Shown: positions 18,059 through 29,078, counted from the first letter of the stretch. The stretch: DNA of 64,000 nt from Serratia marcescens subsp. marcescens ATCC 13880 (GCF_017299535.1 NZ_CP071238.1:5022001-5086000); one strand, 5' to 3'. Numbers and translations are program-made. The notes: generated by a model not told the origin, from the letters alone.

Positions 18059-19006
18059 TTACTCCTCCAGCGCTTCAGAGCCGCCCTGATCCAGCGGCAC
18101 ATCCGGCTCGGCCGGCAACACCATGTAAGTGCCTTCGAACACCGCGCCCTTATCCTCATCGCCGAACAGATGCACTTCGGCGTGCACGCGCGCGCGGCGG
18201 CCGCGCGCCAGACGCGCCAAGTCGCCGCTCAGCGAACCAAGATCCGCCACCGCCCGCGGCCTGCCGGTGATCGGTTTGCTGTAGCGAATGTGCGCGTCCG
18301 CCAGAATGATGGTGCCGCCGAGATGGCGCTCGCGCAACAGCAGCCAAATCAGCCCCCAGGCGGTCAGCGTCGCCAGTGAGAACAGGCTGCCGGCAAACAG
18401 CGTATGGTGCGGATTCTGGTTGCCGATCTCCGGCATGGTGGTGACGAAGCGCTGGCCGGTGTATTGGCTGATGCGCACGCCCATCTTTTCGCTCAGCGGG
18501 ATATGTTCATACCAGGCCTGCTGCAATTGGCCGCACCAGTCGGGGCGATGCAGGATATCGTCCAGCGTCGCTACCGGTTTAATCATCAAGAAGTGACGGA
18601 TCGGGGTGGTCTGCGGCGCGGTGATCTCGCCCTGATTGACGAACCCCAGCTTGGCGAAGAAATCCACCGCGTCTTCACGGGCGCTGCACACCACCCGCTT
18701 CACGCCTTCCTGCCGCGCGACGGACTCCAGCGTTATCGCTACCAGCGTCCCGAGCCCTTTATCCTGCAACGTCGGGTCTACCGCCAGAAAACGGATCGCC
18801 GCCTCGTTGTCGGCATTGATGTACAGCCGCCCAATGGCGACGATTTTACCGGCCTCGTCCACCACCATTTGGTGATGGGCCATGGCGTCATAGGCATCCT
18901 TTTCCGAACCCACCGGCTGGTGCAGCGGCTTGCGCAGCATTTCCCAGCGAAACTGGTAATATTCCTTCAGTTCTTGCTCTGTTACGGGTACTCGTAGGTG
19001 ATACAT
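18059..19006 (-). CDS. fabY: FabY (YiiD), GNAT/thioesterase-like fatty acid initiation protein
   Basis: The 315-residue protein is a two-domain fusion. The N-terminal GNAT acetyltransferase contains the acetyl-CoA loop [14 protein letters not shown] (about 73-86). The C-terminal hot-dog thioesterase-like domain (about 165-315) contains [21 protein letters not shown] (about 199-219). In E. coli YiiD/FabY supports fatty-acid chain initiation when the condensing enzyme FabH is missing; that role is from the literature. It is the last gene of a minus-strand cluster yihY-dtd-fabY. Its start lies 21 bases after the dtd stop. Confidence 0.93.
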   Translation of the reverse strand: MYHLRVPVTEQELKEYYQFRWEMLRKPLHQPVGSEKDAYDAMAHHQMVVDEAGKIVAIGRLYINADNEAAIRFLAVDPTLQDKGLGTLVAITLESVARQEGVKRVVCSAREDAVDFFAKLGFVNQGEITAPQTTPIRHFLMIKPVATLDDILHRPDWCGQLQQAWYEHIPLSEKMGVRISQYTGQRFVTTMPEIGNQNPHHTLFAGSLFSLATLTAWGLIWLLLRERHLGGTIILADAHIRYSKPITGRPRAVADLGSLSGDLARLARGRRARVHAEVHLFGDEDKGAVFEGTYMVLPAEPDVPLDQGGSEALEE

Positions 19007-19027
19007 AGACGCCTGTTCTCCGAATGC

Positions 19028-19465
19028 TTAGACCTGTAGCCAGAATGTCACCGGACCATCGTTGACCAGCGCCACCTGCATGTCGGCGGCGAACTCGCCG
19101 GTCTGGGTCTCTACGCCGCGTTCGCGGCATTGGCCAACAAAATATTGATACAACCGATCGGCGACCAAAGGCGCGGCGCCGCGCGAGAAGCTGGGCCGCA
19201 TGCCCTTCTGGGTGTCCGCCGCCAGGGTGAACTGCGAAACGACCAGCACGCTGCCCCCGGCCTGCTGGACGTTGAGGTTCATCTTGTCGTTCTCGTCGCC
19301 GAAAATGCGGTATCCCAACACGCGTTCGCACAGGCGCTGCGCTTTTTGCTCGTTATCGCCCTGCTCCACGCCCAATAACACTAACAAACCGGGGCCAATT
19401 TTGCCTACCGTCTCGCCACCTACCGTGACGCTGGCGTTTAACACCCGTTGAATCAACGCAATCAT
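19028..19465 (-). CDS. dtd: D-aminoacyl-tRNA deacylase
   Basis: Dtd hydrolyses D-aminoacyl-tRNAs (for example D-Tyr-tRNA) as well as Gly-tRNA mischarged on tRNA-Ala. The protein is 145 residues from the ATG at 19465 ([15 protein letters not shown]), the E. coli length; the frame is open further upstream but only inside yihY. Catalytic signatures are SQFTLAAD (77-84) and the C-terminal [11 protein letters not shown] containing the cross-subunit GPVT loop (135-145). Its ATG overlaps the yihY TGA by 4 bases (ATGA), so translation is coupled. Confidence 0.96.
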   Translation of the reverse strand: MIALIQRVLNASVTVGGETVGKIGPGLLVLLGVEQGDNEQKAQRLCERVLGYRIFGDENDKMNLNVQQAGGSVLVVSQFTLAADTQKGMRPSFSRGAAPLVADRLYQYFVGQCRERGVETQTGEFAADMQVALVNDGPVTFWLQV

Positions 19466-20355
19466 TCCTGCTGCCCTTCTGGTTTTGGTTCCTGTTGCTC
19501 CGCCTTCTGCCGGCGGTAGTCGCGGTATTCGCCGATGGTCACGGTGATTTCCGCGCCGAGTAACACGATACACCAGCTCCAGTAGACCCACAGGAATAAA
19601 ATCGGGATCACCGCCAGCACGCCGTAAATCAGCTGATAGGAAGGGAACATGGTGACGTACAGCGCGAATCCCTTCTTGCCCAGCTCGAACAGCAATCCGG
19701 CCACCACCGCGCCGATCAGCGCGTCTTTGGGCGGCACGCGCACCGTCGGCACGATGCAATACAGCAGCCAGAAGGAGATGCACGACAAAATCAGCGGGAA
19801 AATGCGTAGCACCTGATCCACCAGCCCGTTAACCCCGGTCTGCGCCAGCCAGTTGAGCGACAGCAGGTAGGAGCTGATGGCCATGCTGGCGCCCACCAGC
19901 AGCGGCCCCAGCGTCAGCACCATCCAGTACACGGCGAAGGAGAAGACGATCGGCCGTTTGTTCTTGCTGCGCCAGATGGTGTTCAGCACGCTGTCCACCG
20001 AGGAGATCAACAATAGCGCGGTGACAATCAGCCCGCAGGTGCCGACGGCGGTCATCTTGTTGGAGTTGGCGACGAACTGCTCCAGGTAGTTCTGGATCAC
20101 ATTGCCGGCGGCCGGCACGAAATTGGCAAAAACAAAGCGCTTCAGCTGTTCGCTGATGTCGGCAAACATCGGGAAAGCGGCGAACAGCGCGAACACCACG
20201 GTGACCAACGGCACCAGCGACAGCAGAGAAACATACGCGAGATGGCCCGCCAGCATCGTCAGGCCATCGTTGTCGATGCGCTGGTACAGCAAACGCCCAA
20301 AAGTAACGCCGGGCTTAATCGCAGGGGGCAGCTTCTTGCGGCGGAAAAACGACAT
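19462..20355 (-). CDS. yihY: YihY/BrkB-family inner membrane protein
   Basis: A UPF0761 (BrkB-like) integral membrane protein with about six hydrophobic segments; conserved blocks include [16 protein letters not shown] (about 36-51) and [25 protein letters not shown] (about 230-254). The family was once called ribonuclease BN by mistake; the molecular function is unknown. I place the start at the ATG at 20355 (MSFFRRKK, 297 residues) because AAGGAG lies 6 bases upstream. A GTG two codons earlier (20361) would overlap that ribosome binding site. It forms a coupled unit with dtd. Confidence 0.93.
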   Translation of the reverse strand: MSFFRRKKLPPAIKPGVTFGRLLYQRIDNDGLTMLAGHLAYVSLLSLVPLVTVVFALFAAFPMFADISEQLKRFVFANFVPAAGNVIQNYLEQFVANSNKMTAVGTCGLIVTALLLISSVDSVLNTIWRSKNKRPIVFSFAVYWMVLTLGPLLVGASMAISSYLLSLNWLAQTGVNGLVDQVLRIFPLILSCISFWLLYCIVPTVRVPPKDALIGAVVAGLLFELGKKGFALYVTMFPSYQLIYGVLAVIPILFLWVYWSWCIVLLGAEITVTIGEYRDYRRQKAEQQEPKPEGQQE

Positions 20356-20406
20356 GGTCACTCCTTGATGTCCGTTGATACGCCTTAAGCTTAACGCGCC
20401 CTGCGC

Positions 20407-20997
20407 TCATTGGGCAAAATAGGCCGGCACCACGTCGCGATCGGTGACGTGCACCGTCTTGATCCCCAGCGCCTGCGCGGCGAGGACGTTCGCCGGGTGA
20501 TCGTCGAAGAACACCGCGTCTGCGGCGGCGGTGTTTTCCGCGGCCAGCACATGTTGATAGATATCGGCCTCCGGCTTGCGCATGCCGAGATCTTGCGACA
20601 AATAGAGATGATCGGCGGCGGCGGCCACTTCAGGATAGTGCTGCGGCCAGTAGTTGCAGTGCAGACGGTTGGTGTTCGACAGCACCACCACCCGGTGGCC
20701 TTCGTTGCGCAGGCGCTGCATGATGTCGATCACTTCCGGGCGCAGCGCGACGAATACCGCCTGCCAGCCGGTGGCGAATTGTTCGAAGCTGAGCGCGATG
20801 CCCATTTCATCGCACAGCTTGCCGGCGAAGTCTTCGTCGCTGATTTCACCGCGCTCATGTTGCTGGAACACCTCACCCATGGCGAAACGATCGGACAGCA
20901 CCGCCAACGGCGTGCCGCTCAAATTGCTCCACACGCCCAGCACACGCTTGAAATCGATATCGACGATCACATTACCTAAATCAAAGATATACAGCAT
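20407..20997 (-). CDS. yihX: YihX, alpha-D-glucose-1-phosphate phosphatase (HAD family)
   Basis: A haloacid dehalogenase-like phosphatase of 196 residues. Motif I is MLYIFDLGNVIVDID, with nucleophile D6. Motif II is VVVLSNTNR (about 106-114), motif III includes Lys in LGMRKPEADIY (about 141-151) and motif IV is VFFDDHPANV (about 164-173). The E. coli enzyme releases glucose from alpha-glucose-1-phosphate. The ATG at 20997 was chosen because GGAGAGG precedes it; the frame continues 53 codons upstream without family character. It lies between the typA terminator and yihY. Confidence 0.94.
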   Translation of the reverse strand: MLYIFDLGNVIVDIDFKRVLGVWSNLSGTPLAVLSDRFAMGEVFQQHERGEISDEDFAGKLCDEMGIALSFEQFATGWQAVFVALRPEVIDIMQRLRNEGHRVVVLSNTNRLHCNYWPQHYPEVAAAADHLYLSQDLGMRKPEADIYQHVLAAENTAAADAVFFDDHPANVLAAQALGIKTVHVTDRDVVPAYFAQ

Positions 20998-21107
20998 AGT
21001 CCTCTCCTGATGGGCCGGTGAGATTTCACTGTAGCGGGAAAAGGAACAGCTGAACAGGGAGCGAACGGAAAAGCGCATAGCGCGCCGCACAAACGGGGAA
21101 CAACAGA

Positions 21108-21139
21108 GGAAAAAACTCAGGGCGCGAGAACCGCGCCCT
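21108..21139 (-). terminator. Terminator of typA
   Basis: On the minus strand AGGGCGCG / CGCGCCCT forms a stem (plus 21119-21126 and 21132-21139), followed after TGAG by six T residues. It lies about 25 bases downstream of the typA stop. Confidence 0.8.
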
Positions 21140-21163
21140 AAGCATGAGACACTCAATCAGCGA

Positions 21164-22987
21164 TTAAGCGTCTTTTGGACCGCGGCTGGCACGCTTACGA
21201 TCGTTTTCCGTCAGGTGACGCTTACGGATACGGATCGAGGTTGGCGTCACTTCTACCAGTTCGTCGTCATCGATGAACTCCAGAGCTTGCTCCAGGGTCA
21301 TTTTGATGGCCGGAACCAGGGTAGTCGCTTCGTCAGTACCGGAAGCACGCATGTTGGTCAGCTTCTTACCGGTCAGGCAGTTTACGGTCAGGTCGTTGGA
21401 ACGTGAGTGAATACCGATGATCTGGCCTTCATACACTTCCGCACCGTGGCCCAGGAACAGCTTGCCGCGATCCTGCAGGCCGAACAGCGCGAACGCGACC
21501 GCTTTGCCCTGGCCGTTGGAGATCAGCACGCCGTTCTGACGCTGGCCCACTTCGCCCGGACGCACGTCGTCGTAGTGGCTGAAGGTGGAGTACAGCAGAC
21601 CGGTACCCGAAGTCATGGTCATGAATTCGTTACGGAAGCCGATCAGACCGCGGCTTGGGATCACGTAGTCGAGACGCACGCGGCCCTTACCGTCCGGATC
21701 CATGTTTTTCAGGTCGGCTTTACGCTCGCCCATCGCCTGCATCACGGAACCCTGATGCTGCTCTTCGATATCCAGCGTCACGTTCTCGAATGGCTCCTGC
21801 TTGCGGCCATCGATTTCGCGGAAGATAACTTTCGGACGGGAAACCGCCAACTCGAAACCTTCACGGCGCATGTTTTCGATCAGCACCGACAGGTGCAGCT
21901 CGCCACGACCGGATACGCGGAAGGCGTCCGCATCGTCGGTTTCTTCAACGCGCAGCGCCACGTTGTGCACCAGCTCTTTGTTCAGACGGTCAAGGATCTG
22001 ACGCGACGTCACGTACTTGCCTTCTTTACCGCAGAACGGCGAGGTGTTGACGTTGAAGAACATGGTGACGGTCGGTTCGTCGACGGACAGCGCCGGCAGC
22101 GCTTCTACGGCGTTGGTGTCGCAGATGGTGTCGGAGATGTTCAGCTCGCCCAGGCCGGTGATGGCGATGATGTCGCCCGCTTCCGCCAGGGTGCTGTCGA
22201 TACGCTCCAGACCCAGGTGACCCAGCACTTTACCCACTTTACCGTTGCGAGTTTTGCCTTCGCTGTCGATGATGGTGACCTGCTGGTTCGGCTTCACTTT
22301 ACCGCGCTTGATGCGGCCGATGCCGATAACGCCCAGGTAGTTGTTGTAGTCCAACTGGGAGATCTGCATCTGGAATGGCGCTTCCAGCTCAACCTGCGGC
22401 GCAGACACGTGGTCGACGATCGCCTGATACAGCGGGGTCATGTCTTCCGCCATGTCGGTGTGGTCGACGCCGGCGATGCCGTTCAGCGCAGAAGCGTAGA
22501 TGATCGGGAAGTCGAGCTGCTCGTCGGTCGCATCGAGGTTCACGAACAGGTCGAACACCTGATCCACAACCCAGTCAGGGCGCGCGCCAGGGCGGTCAAC
22601 CTTGTTGATGACCACGATCGGCTTCAGACCATTGGCGAAGGCCTTCTTGGTCACGAAGCGGGTTTGCGGCATAGGGCCATCCATTGCATCCACAACCAGC
22701 AGCACCGAGTCAACCATCGACATCACGCGCTCTACCTCGCCGCCGAAGTCGGCGTGTCCTGGGGTATCCACGATGTTGATGCGGTAACCGTTCCAATTAA
22801 TGGCGGTGTTTTTTGCGAGGATGGTAATCCCACGCTCTTTCTCCAAATCGTTGGAGTCCATTACGCGTTCGGTGGCTTCCGCACGCTCTCCGAAAGTACC
22901 GGATTGTTGCAGCAGCTTATCAACCAGGGTGGTTTTACCATGGTCAACGTGGGCAATAATGGCGATGTTACGCAAATTTTCGATCAC
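21164..22987 (-). CDS. typA: Ribosome-dependent GTPase TypA/BipA
   Basis: TypA (BipA) is a translational GTPase related to EF-G that helps 50S assembly at low temperature and affects virulence and stress traits. The 607-residue protein has G1 AHVDHGKTT (12-20), the switch [14 protein letters not shown] (about 73-84), NKVDRPGAR (about 128-136), and the BipA-specific C-terminal domain ending ...[16 protein letters not shown]. It is divergent from glnA, as in E. coli, with a shared 370-base regulatory gap. Confidence 0.98.
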   Translation of the reverse strand: MIENLRNIAIIAHVDHGKTTLVDKLLQQSGTFGERAEATERVMDSNDLEKERGITILAKNTAINWNGYRINIVDTPGHADFGGEVERVMSMVDSVLLVVDAMDGPMPQTRFVTKKAFANGLKPIVVINKVDRPGARPDWVVDQVFDLFVNLDATDEQLDFPIIYASALNGIAGVDHTDMAEDMTPLYQAIVDHVSAPQVELEAPFQMQISQLDYNNYLGVIGIGRIKRGKVKPNQQVTIIDSEGKTRNGKVGKVLGHLGLERIDSTLAEAGDIIAITGLGELNISDTICDTNAVEALPALSVDEPTVTMFFNVNTSPFCGKEGKYVTSRQILDRLNKELVHNVALRVEETDDADAFRVSGRGELHLSVLIENMRREGFELAVSRPKVIFREIDGRKQEPFENVTLDIEEQHQGSVMQAMGERKADLKNMDPDGKGRVRLDYVIPSRGLIGFRNEFMTMTSGTGLLYSTFSHYDDVRPGEVGQRQNGVLISNGQGKAVAFALFGLQDRGKLFLGHGAEVYEGQIIGIHSRSNDLTVNCLTGKKLTNMRASGTDEATTLVPAIKMTLEQALEFIDDDELVEVTPTSIRIRKRHLTENDRKRASRGPKDA

Positions 22988-23093
22988 AGCTTTGCCTCGG
23001 GCATTAGAAATAGCGCGCTATTGTACACGTATTAAGCGAGGGACTAAACAAGATCACAACCATCTCTTATAAACAACCGCGTACCGGTCAGTT

Positions 23094-23109
23094 TGTGATC
23101 CCTTTCACG
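23094..23109. promoter_or_regulatory. CRP-like site between typA and glnA
   Basis: TGTGA-TCCCTT-TCACG matches the CRP consensus TGTGA-N6-TCACA with one mismatch in the second half. In E. coli the upstream glnAp1 promoter is CRP-dependent, so a role at the equivalent glnA promoter, and possibly on typA, is likely but inferred. Confidence 0.6.
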
Positions 23110-23136
23110 GTGCAAAAAGCCGCAATCGTTGCACTT

Positions 23137-23155
23137 TTGCACCATTTCAGTGCCC
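23137..23155. promoter_or_regulatory. Upstream NtrC (NRI) enhancer site of glnA
   Basis: TGCACC-ATTTC-AGTGCC is an imperfect copy of the NtrC palindrome TGCACC-N5-GGTGCA. Its centre is 32 bp upstream of the second site. That is the same spacing as the E. coli pair at about -140 and -108. Confidence 0.7.
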
Positions 23156-23168
23156 TCACTCACTCCGA

Positions 23169-23187
23169 TTGCACCACTTCGGTGCAA
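23169..23187. promoter_or_regulatory. Downstream NtrC (NRI) enhancer site of glnA
   Basis: TTGCACC-ACTTC-GGTGCAA is a perfect inverted repeat matching the NtrC consensus. Its centre (23178) lies about 108 bp upstream of the transcription start predicted from the sigma-54 promoter. Together with the 23137 site it forms the enhancer to which phosphorylated GlnG binds. Confidence 0.82.
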
Positions 23188-23259
23188 TTTATCACTGATG
23201 GTGCATACTGGGGTTGGGTAAAACCCGCGCAGAAAGGCGATGAAAGCCTTTTTTAAAAG

Positions 23260-23276
23260 TTGGCACGCTTTTCGCT
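23260..23276 (+). promoter_or_regulatory. Sigma-54 promoter of glnA (glnAp2)
   Basis: TTGGCAC at 23260-23266 (the -24 GG element) and TTCGCTTT from 23271 (the -12 GC element) reproduce the E. coli glnAp2 layout, with GG and GC 10 bases apart. The predicted start is near 23286, about 70 bases before the glnA ATG. Activation would need RpoN and GlnG-phosphate. Confidence 0.85.
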
Positions 23277-23357
23277 TTAGTCTTTTCAAGGCGAAAAAAA
23301 GCCAGTTCCACAGATTCGTTCCACGACGACGACAATGATAAACCGGGAGAGTTAAGT

Positions 23358-24767
23358 ATGTCCGCTGAACACGTTTTGACGATGCTGAATGAGCATGAAG
23401 TGAAATTCGTAGACCTGCGTTTCACTGACACCAAGGGTAAGGAACAGCACGTGACTATCCCGGCTCACCAGGTAAACGCCGACTTCTTCGAAGAAGGTAA
23501 AATGTTTGACGGCTCCTCTATCGGTGGTTGGAAGGGCATCAACGAATCTGACATGGTGCTGATGCCGGACGCCAGCACGGCGGTTCTGGATCCGTTCTTC
23601 GAAGAACCTACGCTGATTATTCGCTGCGACATTCTCGAGCCGGGCACCATGCAAGGCTACGATCGCGACCCGCGCTCCATTTCCAAACGCGCCGAAGACT
23701 TCCTGCGCTCCTCCGGCATCGCGGACACCGTGCTGTTCGGGCCAGAGCCTGAGTTCTTCCTGTTCGACGACATCCGCTTCGGCAGCAGCATCCGCGGTTC
23801 CCACGTGGCGATCGACGATATCGAAGGCGCCTGGAACTCCGGCACAAAATACGACGGCGGCAACAAAGGCCACCGTCCGGCGGTGAAAGGCGGTTACTTC
23901 CCGGTTCCACCGGTCGACTCTTCGCAGGATCTGCGTTCCACCATGTGTCTGACCATGGAAGAGATGGGCCTGGTGGTTGAAGCGCACCACCACGAAGTGG
24001 CGACCGCCGGTCAGAACGAAGTGGCGACCCGCTTCAACACCATGACCAAGAAAGCCGACGAAATTCAGATCTACAAGTACGTAGTGCACAACGTGGCGCA
24101 CGCCTTTGGTAAAACCGCAACCTTCATGCCGAAGCCTATGTTCGGCGACAACGGTTCCGGCATGCACTGCCACATGTCGCTGTCCAAGAACGGCACCAAC
24201 CTGTTCGCCGGCGACAAATACGGCGGCCTGTCTGAAACCGCGCTGTTCTACATCGGCGGCATCATCAAGCACGCCAAGGCGATCAACGCGCTGGCCAACC
24301 CGACCACCAACTCGTACAAACGTCTGGTGCCGGGCTACGAAGCGCCGGTGATGCTGGCTTACTCCGCCCGTAACCGCTCCGCGTCCATCCGTATCCCGGT
24401 GGTCGCCAGCCCGAAAGCGCGCCGCATCGAAGCCCGCTTCCCGGATCCGGCGGCTAACCCATACCTGTGCTTCGCCGCGCTGCTGATGGCCGGCCTGGAC
24501 GGCATCATCAACAAGATCCACCCTGGCGACGCCATGGACAAAAACCTGTACGACCTGCCGCCGGAAGAAGAAGCCGAGATCCCAAAAGTGGCCGGCTCGC
24601 TGGACGAGGCGATGGCCGCACTGAACGAAGACCGCGAGTTCCTGACCCGCGGCGGCGTGTTCACCGACGATGCGATCGATGCCTACATCGAACTGCGCAA
24701 AGAAGAGATGGACCGCATTCGCATGACGCCACACCCGGTCGAGTTCGAACTGTACTACAGCGTCTAA
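23358..24767 (+). CDS. glnA: Glutamine synthetase, type I
   Basis: GlnA makes glutamine from glutamate, ammonia and ATP; it is the main ammonium-assimilating enzyme under nitrogen limitation and works as a dodecamer. The 469-residue protein has the usual [22 protein letters not shown] start, the beta-grasp signature FDGSSIGGW (about 51-59), the ATP-binding [14 protein letters not shown] block (about 260-273) and the adenylylation site Tyr in [10 protein letters not shown] (about 398). It is therefore of the covalently regulated type. Upstream are a sigma-54 promoter and NtrC sites; downstream are a terminator and glnL-glnG. Confidence 0.99.
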   Translation: MSAEHVLTMLNEHEVKFVDLRFTDTKGKEQHVTIPAHQVNADFFEEGKMFDGSSIGGWKGINESDMVLMPDASTAVLDPFFEEPTLIIRCDILEPGTMQGYDRDPRSISKRAEDFLRSSGIADTVLFGPEPEFFLFDDIRFGSSIRGSHVAIDDIEGAWNSGTKYDGGNKGHRPAVKGGYFPVPPVDSSQDLRSTMCLTMEEMGLVVEAHHHEVATAGQNEVATRFNTMTKKADEIQIYKYVVHNVAHAFGKTATFMPKPMFGDNGSGMHCHMSLSKNGTNLFAGDKYGGLSETALFYIGGIIKHAKAINALANPTTNSYKRLVPGYEAPVMLAYSARNRSASIRIPVVASPKARRIEARFPDPAANPYLCFAALLMAGLDGIINKIHPGDAMDKNLYDLPPEEEAEIPKVAGSLDEAMAALNEDREFLTRGGVFTDDAIDAYIELRKEEMDRIRMTPHPVEFELYYSV

Positions 24768-24875
24768 GTTCTACCCGCGCCGTCTGCCCTGGCGGACGGC
24801 GCCCACAATTTTTGTTATCGCTTTTTTGTTGCCGTGGAAACTTTCAGCCCATCTTCGGATGGGTTTTTTTCTCCA
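24768..24875 (+). ncRNA. glnA 3' UTR, candidate GlnZ-type small RNA region
   Basis: The 195-base glnA-glnL gap holds a stem (24777-24784 with 24795-24802), then a U-rich single-stranded stretch, then a strong terminator hairpin with an 8-base T tract. E. coli and Salmonella release an Hfq-binding RNA, GlnZ, from the 3' end of glnA mRNA. The architecture here (unstructured U-rich segment plus Rho-independent tail) would allow the same, but I cannot verify the seed sequence from memory. Confidence 0.35.
24848..24870 (+). terminator. Terminator between glnA and glnL
   Basis: CCCATC-TTCG-GATGGG (24848-24863) with a stable UUCG tetraloop is followed by seven T residues. It probably gives partial termination, so that glnL-glnG are expressed at lower level than glnA. 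Confidence 0.9.
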
Positions 24876-24932
24876 CCGTATTTTCTGCAAAACTATTCCA
24901 TACCGTGTCGATCCCGGATGGAGTAGGATAGA

Positions 24933-24949
24933 TGCACTAAAAAGGTGCA
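24933..24949. promoter_or_regulatory. NtrC site in front of glnL
   Basis: TGCACTAAAAAGGTGCA is a near-perfect NtrC palindrome located 12 bases before the glnL ATG. In E. coli the equivalent site overlaps the glnL promoter start and lets NtrC repress it. Autorepression is inferred here. Confidence 0.8.
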
Positions 24950-24961
24950 GGAGTCTGCTGT

Positions 24962-26011
24962 ATGGCAACTGGCAAGCTGCCCGATGCTGGGCAGATCCTC
25001 AATTCACTCATCAACAGCATCCTGCTGTTGGATGACTCACTGGCGGTTCACTACGCCAACCCGGCGGCACAGCAGCTGCTGGCGCAAAGCTCCCGCAAGC
25101 TGTTCGGTACGCCGCTGCCCGATTTGCTCGGTTATTTTTCGCTGAACGTCTCTTTGATGCGCGAAAGCCTGCGCGCCGGGCAGGGCTTCACCGATAACGA
25201 AGTGACCCTGGTGGTCGACGGCCGCGCGCATATCCTTTCCCTGACCGCTCAGGCGCTGCCGGAAGGCTATATCCTGGTCGAACTGGCGCCGATGGACAAT
25301 CAGCGCCGCCTGAGCCAGGAACAGCTGCAGCATGCCCAACAGGTAGCAGCCCGCGATCTGGTGCGCGGTTTGGCGCACGAAATCAAAAACCCGCTGGGCG
25401 GCCTGCGGGGCGCGGCGCAGCTGCTGGCCAAGGCGCTGCCCGATCCGGCGCTGACCGAATACACCAAGGTGATCATTGAGCAGGCCGATCGGCTGCGCAA
25501 TCTGGTGGATCGTCTGCTCGGGCCGCAGCGGCCCGGCCAGCATATTACCCAGAGCATTCATCAGGTCGCGGAGCGCGTCTGCCAACTGGTGTCGCTGGAA
25601 ATGCCGGATAACGTCACGCTGGTGCGCGACTACGATCCGAGTCTGCCGGAAATGGCTCATGACCCGGATCAGATAGAACAGGTGCTGCTGAACATCACCC
25701 GCAATGCGCTGCAGGCGCTGGGCGAGGCGGGCGGCACCATCACGCTGCGCACCCGCACCGCGTTTCAGATTACGTTGCACGGTACCCGCTACCGACTGGC
25801 GGCGCGCATCGACGTCGAAGACGACGGCCCCGGCGTGCCGGCGCAGCTGCAGGACACGCTGTTCTACCCGATGGTCAGCGGCCGTGAAGGCGGTACCGGC
25901 CTGGGATTATCCATCGCCCGCAATCTGATCGATCAGCATTGCGGAAAAATTGAATTCAACAGTTGGCCAGGTCATACCGAATTCTCGGTCTACCTGCCCA
26001 TTCGTCAGTGA
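24962..26011 (+). CDS. glnL: Nitrogen regulation sensor kinase NtrB
   Basis: GlnL (NtrB, NRII) is the cytoplasmic histidine kinase/phosphatase that controls GlnG in response to PII signalling. The 349-residue protein has an N-terminal PAS domain (about 10-115), the H-box [12 protein letters not shown] with phosphorylated H139, and an ATPase domain with N-, G1- and G2-like motifs ([10 protein letters not shown] about 239, DDGPGVP about 287, GGTGLGLSI about 309). There are no transmembrane segments. It is followed after 8 bases by glnG. Confidence 0.98.
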   Translation: MATGKLPDAGQILNSLINSILLLDDSLAVHYANPAAQQLLAQSSRKLFGTPLPDLLGYFSLNVSLMRESLRAGQGFTDNEVTLVVDGRAHILSLTAQALPEGYILVELAPMDNQRRLSQEQLQHAQQVAARDLVRGLAHEIKNPLGGLRGAAQLLAKALPDPALTEYTKVIIEQADRLRNLVDRLLGPQRPGQHITQSIHQVAERVCQLVSLEMPDNVTLVRDYDPSLPEMAHDPDQIEQVLLNITRNALQALGEAGGTITLRTRTAFQITLHGTRYRLAARIDVEDDGPGVPAQLQDTLFYPMVSGREGGTGLGLSIARNLIDQHCGKIEFNSWPGHTEFSVYLPIRQ

Positions 26012-26019
26012 GGTTTGCA

Positions 26020-27432
<1,413 letters not shown>

Positions 27433-27545
27433 GAACGGGGATGGATGATGAAAAACGCAGTCCGGCGCACAAAAAAACGCCAACCGCAGGCTTTACAGCC
27501 GGTGCGGGCGCAGTATGATCGTGTCGCACACTCTGGAGGTTGACG

Positions 27546-27668
27546 ATGCTGGACTCATTCATCGCATTCATTTCTCAGGGCGCGGAGCTGGGCTCCGCCG
27601 CCAGCCACACTCCGCAGGCGGCGGTCGCCGCGGTGCTGTGCGCCGCGCTGATTAACTTCTTCAGTTAA
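27546..27668 (+). CDS. yshB: Small protein YshB
   Basis: A 40-residue ORF with an ATG at 27546, preceded by TGGAGG 8 bases upstream and ended by TAA at 27668. The translated C-terminal half contains SHTPQAAVAAVLCAALINFFS, nearly the same as E. coli YshB (SHTPQTAVAAVLCAAMIGLFS as I recall it), and it sits in the same place between glnG and hemN. The last 20 residues are hydrophobic enough for one short membrane helix. The family has been implicated in Salmonella intracellular fitness, but its molecular function is unknown. A strong terminator follows at once. Confidence 0.88.
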   Translation: MLDSFIAFISQGAELGSAASHTPQAAVAAVLCAALINFFS

Positions 27669-27697
27669 AAAAACAGCCGCATCAGCGGCTGTTTTTT
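27667..27697. terminator. Bidirectional terminator between yshB and hemN
   Basis: AAAAAACAGCCGC-ATCA-GCGGCTGTTTTTT is a 9-bp GC-rich stem flanked by A and T tracts. It lies between the convergent ends of yshB and hemN and should work in both directions. Confidence 0.9.
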
Positions 27698-27702
27698 CAT
27701 CC

Positions 27703-29076
27703 TCAGATCACCCGAGAGAACTGCTGGCTGCGTGCCTGTTGCCGCAGATAGCGGTCGAAACACATACAGATATTGCGGATCAGCAGGCGCCCGCGCGGCG
27801 TGACGCGAATGCCTTGCTCATCGCGCTCCACCAGCCCATCGCGTTCAAACGGCGCCAGCAGCTGCAGGTCTTCGGCGAAGTAAGCGGTGAAATCGATGCC
27901 GTATTGCCGTTCGAGCGGCTGATACGCCAACCGGAAATTGCAGATCAGGGTTTTGATCAGATCGCGCCGCAGGCAATCGTCGTCCGTCAGCGCCAGCCCG
28001 CGCCACAGCGCGTTGCCCTGCGCTTGCACGCTGTCATAGTAATGCTTCAGCTCTTTCTGATTCTGCGCATAGCTGTCGCCGAGCATGCTGATAGCCGACA
28101 CGCCCAGCCCCAGCAGATCGCTGTCGCCCTGAGTGGTGTAGCCCTGGAAATTGCGGTGCAGTTTGCCTTCGCGTTGGGCGATCGCCAGCTCGTCGTCCGG
28201 ATGCGCAAAGTGATCCATACCGATGAACTGATAGCCGGCGTCAGTCAGGAACGCGATGCTCTGCTGCAAGATATCCAACTTCTGCTGCGCGCTGGGCAGA
28301 TCGGCGTCTTTGATTTTGCGCTGGGCGGCGAACAAATTCGGCATATGCGCGTAGTTGAACACGCTGAGGCGATCGGGATTCAGTTCGGCCACCCGCTGCA
28401 GCGTGAAAGCGAAGCTTTCCGGCGTCTGTTTCGGCAGGCCGTAGATCAGATCGATATTGGTTGAGCGGAAGCCCAGCGCTTTGGCCCGTTCGATCAGAGC
28501 GAAGATGAAGGCTTCGTCCTGCTCGCGGTTGACCAACTGCTGCACCTGCTTGTTGAAATCCTGCACCCCCATGCTCAAACGGTTAAAGCCTTCGGCGCGT
28601 AAATGATCGAGCACATCCAGCTCAATCTCGCGCGGATCGACTTCGATCGACATCTCCGCATCGGGCAGAAAATCAAAATGTTCGCGCAGCAGCGCCACCA
28701 GCCGGCTGATTTGCGCTTTGTCCAGGTAGGTTGGCGTACCGCCGCCCCAGTGCATCTGGCCAACCTTGCGGCCGGCGAACAGCGGCGCACGGCTGGCGAT
28801 CTCTTGCGCCAAAACGTTCAGGTATTCGTCGGCCTTGTGCGTCTGGCGCGTCACCAGCTTGTTGCAGCCACAGAAATAGCACAGCTTATGGCAGAAAGGG
28901 ATATGCACGTACAGCGACAGCGGCCGCTCAGGGTAGCGCGCCGCGGCGCGTTGAAACGCCGCTTCGTCGTAGCGCTGGTTAAACTCCAGCGCCGTGGGGT
29001 ATGAGGTATAACGCGGCCCTGAGTAGTTATATTTTTGGATCAGGGCCAAATCCCAGACAATCGTCTGCTCTGACAT
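27703..29076 (-). CDS. hemN: Oxygen-independent coproporphyrinogen III dehydrogenase
   Basis: HemN is the radical-SAM enzyme that oxidatively decarboxylates coproporphyrinogen III to protoporphyrinogen IX in anaerobic heme synthesis. The 457-residue protein has the E. coli length. The radical-SAM cluster motif is C62-x3-C66-x2-C69 in FCHKLCYFCGC, followed by the GGGTPTYL SAM-binding loop (about 111-118). The ATG at 29076 is chosen because AAGGAG lies 8 bases upstream; a GTG two codons earlier is also in frame. Just upstream lies a small membrane ORF whose TGA (29079-29081) almost touches this start. Confidence 0.98.
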   Translation of the reverse strand: MSEQTIVWDLALIQKYNYSGPRYTSYPTALEFNQRYDEAAFQRAAARYPERPLSLYVHIPFCHKLCYFCGCNKLVTRQTHKADEYLNVLAQEIASRAPLFAGRKVGQMHWGGGTPTYLDKAQISRLVALLREHFDFLPDAEMSIEVDPREIELDVLDHLRAEGFNRLSMGVQDFNKQVQQLVNREQDEAFIFALIERAKALGFRSTNIDLIYGLPKQTPESFAFTLQRVAELNPDRLSVFNYAHMPNLFAAQRKIKDADLPSAQQKLDILQQSIAFLTDAGYQFIGMDHFAHPDDELAIAQREGKLHRNFQGYTTQGDSDLLGLGVSAISMLGDSYAQNQKELKHYYDSVQAQGNALWRGLALTDDDCLRRDLIKTLICNFRLAYQPLERQYGIDFTAYFAEDLQLLAPFERDGLVERDEQGIRVTPRGRLLIRNICMCFDRYLRQQARSQQFSRVI

Positions 29077-29078
29077 GC

